From Geodermatophilaceae bacterium (GTDB lineage: Bacteria > Actinomycetota > Actinomycetes > Mycobacteriales > Geodermatophilaceae), in the NCBI GenBank assembly GCA_013813215.1, contig JACCSC010000041.1:1-5392 (forward strand): 5,392 bases of DNA. Reading direction: 5' to 3'. The position numbers and the translations under genes were made by a program. How positions within the stretch are numbered: the stretch's first letter is position 1; each line of letters begins with the position of its first letter. Below are positions 4,504-5,392 of the stretch, piece after piece. Under the pieces are notes generated by a model. It searched no databases and was not told where the DNA came from. It saw only the letters and a program-made list of their open reading frames with translations.

Positions 4504-5392
4504 TCCGGTGGGGTGAATGACTCCTGGCGCTGCATCCCAGCTGCGCGTCCCTTGCCCGCGACGACCAGCGCCATCTTGCGCGAGGCCTCGTCGATCATCT
4601 CGTCACCGAGCATGGCCGAGCCCTTCTTGCCGCCCTCCTCGGACGTCGCGTGCGCGTAGGCGTCGAGGATCAGCTCGGCGTGCTCGTAGTCCTCCTGTGA
4701 CGGCGAGTAGATCTCGTTCGCGGCGTCGATCTGGCCGGGGTGCAGCACCCACTTGCCGTCGAAGCCGAGCATCGCCGAGCGCTTGGCCACCTCCTCGAAG
4801 GCGGGTACGTCACGAACCTGGAGGAACGGCCCGTCGATGGCCTGCACCCCGCGCGCCCGGGCGGCCATCAGGATCTGCATCAGGATGTAGTGGAAGGGGT
4901 CGCCAGGATAGTCCGGGTGCAGCGCCCCGACGACGAGTGACTTCATGTTGATGCTGGCCATTAAGTCCGCCGGGCCGAAGATGATCGTCTCGATGCGCGG
5001 GCTGGCGAACGCGATCTCGTTGACGTTGATCAGGCCCTGCGCGGTCTCGATCTGCGCCTCGATTCCGATCCGGCCCTCCTGCAGGCCGACGGTCTTCTCG
5101 ATCTGCTGCAGCAGCATGTCCAGGGCGCGGACCTGGGCCGCATCGGCGACCTTCGGCAGCATGATCGCGTCGAGGTTGTCTCCCGCACCCTCGACCACCT
5201 CGACGACGTCGCGGTAGGTCCACTCGGTGGTCCAGTCGTTGACCCGGACCACCCGGATCCGCGAACCCCAGCCGCCCTCGTTCAGCGCGGCGACGATGTT
5301 CTTGCGCGCGCCGGGCTTGGCCAGCGGTGCGCACGCGTCCTCCAGGTCCAGGAACACCTGGTCGGCCGGCAGGCTCTTGGCCTTGTCCAGGA
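4500..5392 (-). CDS. HpcH/HpaI-CitE family CoA ester lyase, probable beta-methylmalyl-CoA lyase (5' end outside window)
   Basis: 296 residues visible, open to the right edge; the frame continues upstream of the internal GTG at 5357 through LDKAKSLPADQ, so the true start lies beyond the window, probably only some 20-30 residues further by comparison with relatives. This is a TIM-barrel CoA ester lyase. Substrate-binding Arg is in VVRVNDW (Arg49 of the visible part), and the Mg2+ ligands are Glu115 in IEAQIETAQG and Asp142 in FGPADL. The C-terminal part has KWVLHPGQI and the tail GSAMLGDEMIDEASRKMALV. It strongly resembles the actinomycete lyase encoded beside ccr and meaA, which cleaves beta-methylmalyl-CoA to glyoxylate and propionyl-CoA (and may act on malyl-CoA). 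The ethylmalonyl-CoA pathway role is therefore inferred from sequence recall plus the acyl-CoA dehydrogenase nearby. Citramalyl-CoA or other malyl-CoA-like substrates are alternatives. The stop overlaps the membrane protein start by 4 bp. Confidence 0.92.
   Translation of the reverse strand, partial: LDKAKSLPADQVFLDLEDACAPLAKPGARKNIVAALNEGGWGSRIRVVRVNDWTTEWTYRDVVEVVEGAGDNLDAIMLPKVADAAQVRALDMLLQQIEKTVGLQEGRIGIEAQIETAQGLINVNEIAFASPRIETIIFGPADLMASINMKSLVVGALHPDYPGDPFHYILMQILMAARARGVQAIDGPFLQVRDVPAFEEVAKRSAMLGFDGKWVLHPGQIDAANEIYSPSQEDYEHAELILDAYAHATSEEGGKKGSAMLGDEMIDEASRKMALVVAGKGRAAGMQRQESFTPPE

Noticed and set aside
4500..5357. Treating GTG 5357 as the lyase start
   Set aside because: The frame stays open to the window edge and the upstream residues LDKAKSLPADQ fit the family just before VFLDLEDA, so the gene is cut by the window and does not start there.

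Overview
This is high-GC DNA with strong G/C preference at third codon positions, GTG as well as ATG starts, and protein sequences typical of Actinobacteria. I infer a filamentous actinomycete, perhaps of the Micromonospora or Streptomyces type. The genus is a guess from resemblance, not a measurement.

Layout from left to right. On the minus strand, a secreted lipoprotein of unknown function (1-549, running off the left edge) overlaps the end of an acyl-CoA dehydrogenase gene (533-1729). A 90-bp divergent spacer follows, carrying a perfect 15-bp palindrome. Then come three plus-strand genes: a small Pro/Gln/Gly/Tyr-rich DUF4190-type membrane protein (1820-2236), a RimJ/RimL-like GNAT acetyltransferase (2250-2798), and, after a 160-bp spacer with possible RNA hairpins, a DinB/DUF664 protein (2959-3531). 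A 33-bp convergent spacer with two dyads separates these from a minus-strand two-pass membrane protein (3565-4503). Its GTG start overlaps by 4 bp the stop of a minus-strand CitE/HpcH-type CoA ester lyase (4500-5392), which runs off the right edge.

Metabolic reading. The lyase and the acyl-CoA dehydrogenase both closely resemble, from memory, the actinomycete proteins encoded beside crotonyl-CoA carboxylase/reductase (ccr) and ethylmalonyl-CoA mutase (meaA). They would then be beta-methylmalyl-CoA lyase and methylsuccinyl-CoA dehydrogenase of the ethylmalonyl-CoA pathway for acetyl-CoA assimilation. In the streptomycete arrangement I remember, these genes are close together with a MaoC-type mesaconyl-CoA hydratase. 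Here four unrelated genes lie between them and no hydratase gene is visible, so the locus looks split or invaded.

The most interesting gene is the membrane protein coupled to the lyase. Its codon use is less GC-biased than the lyase's, it has an Ala-rich linker, and its cytoplasmic C-terminal domain resembles a domain I associate with actinobacterial and cyanobacterial signalling or conflict proteins. No RNA gene, CRISPR array, transposase or attachment site was recognised.
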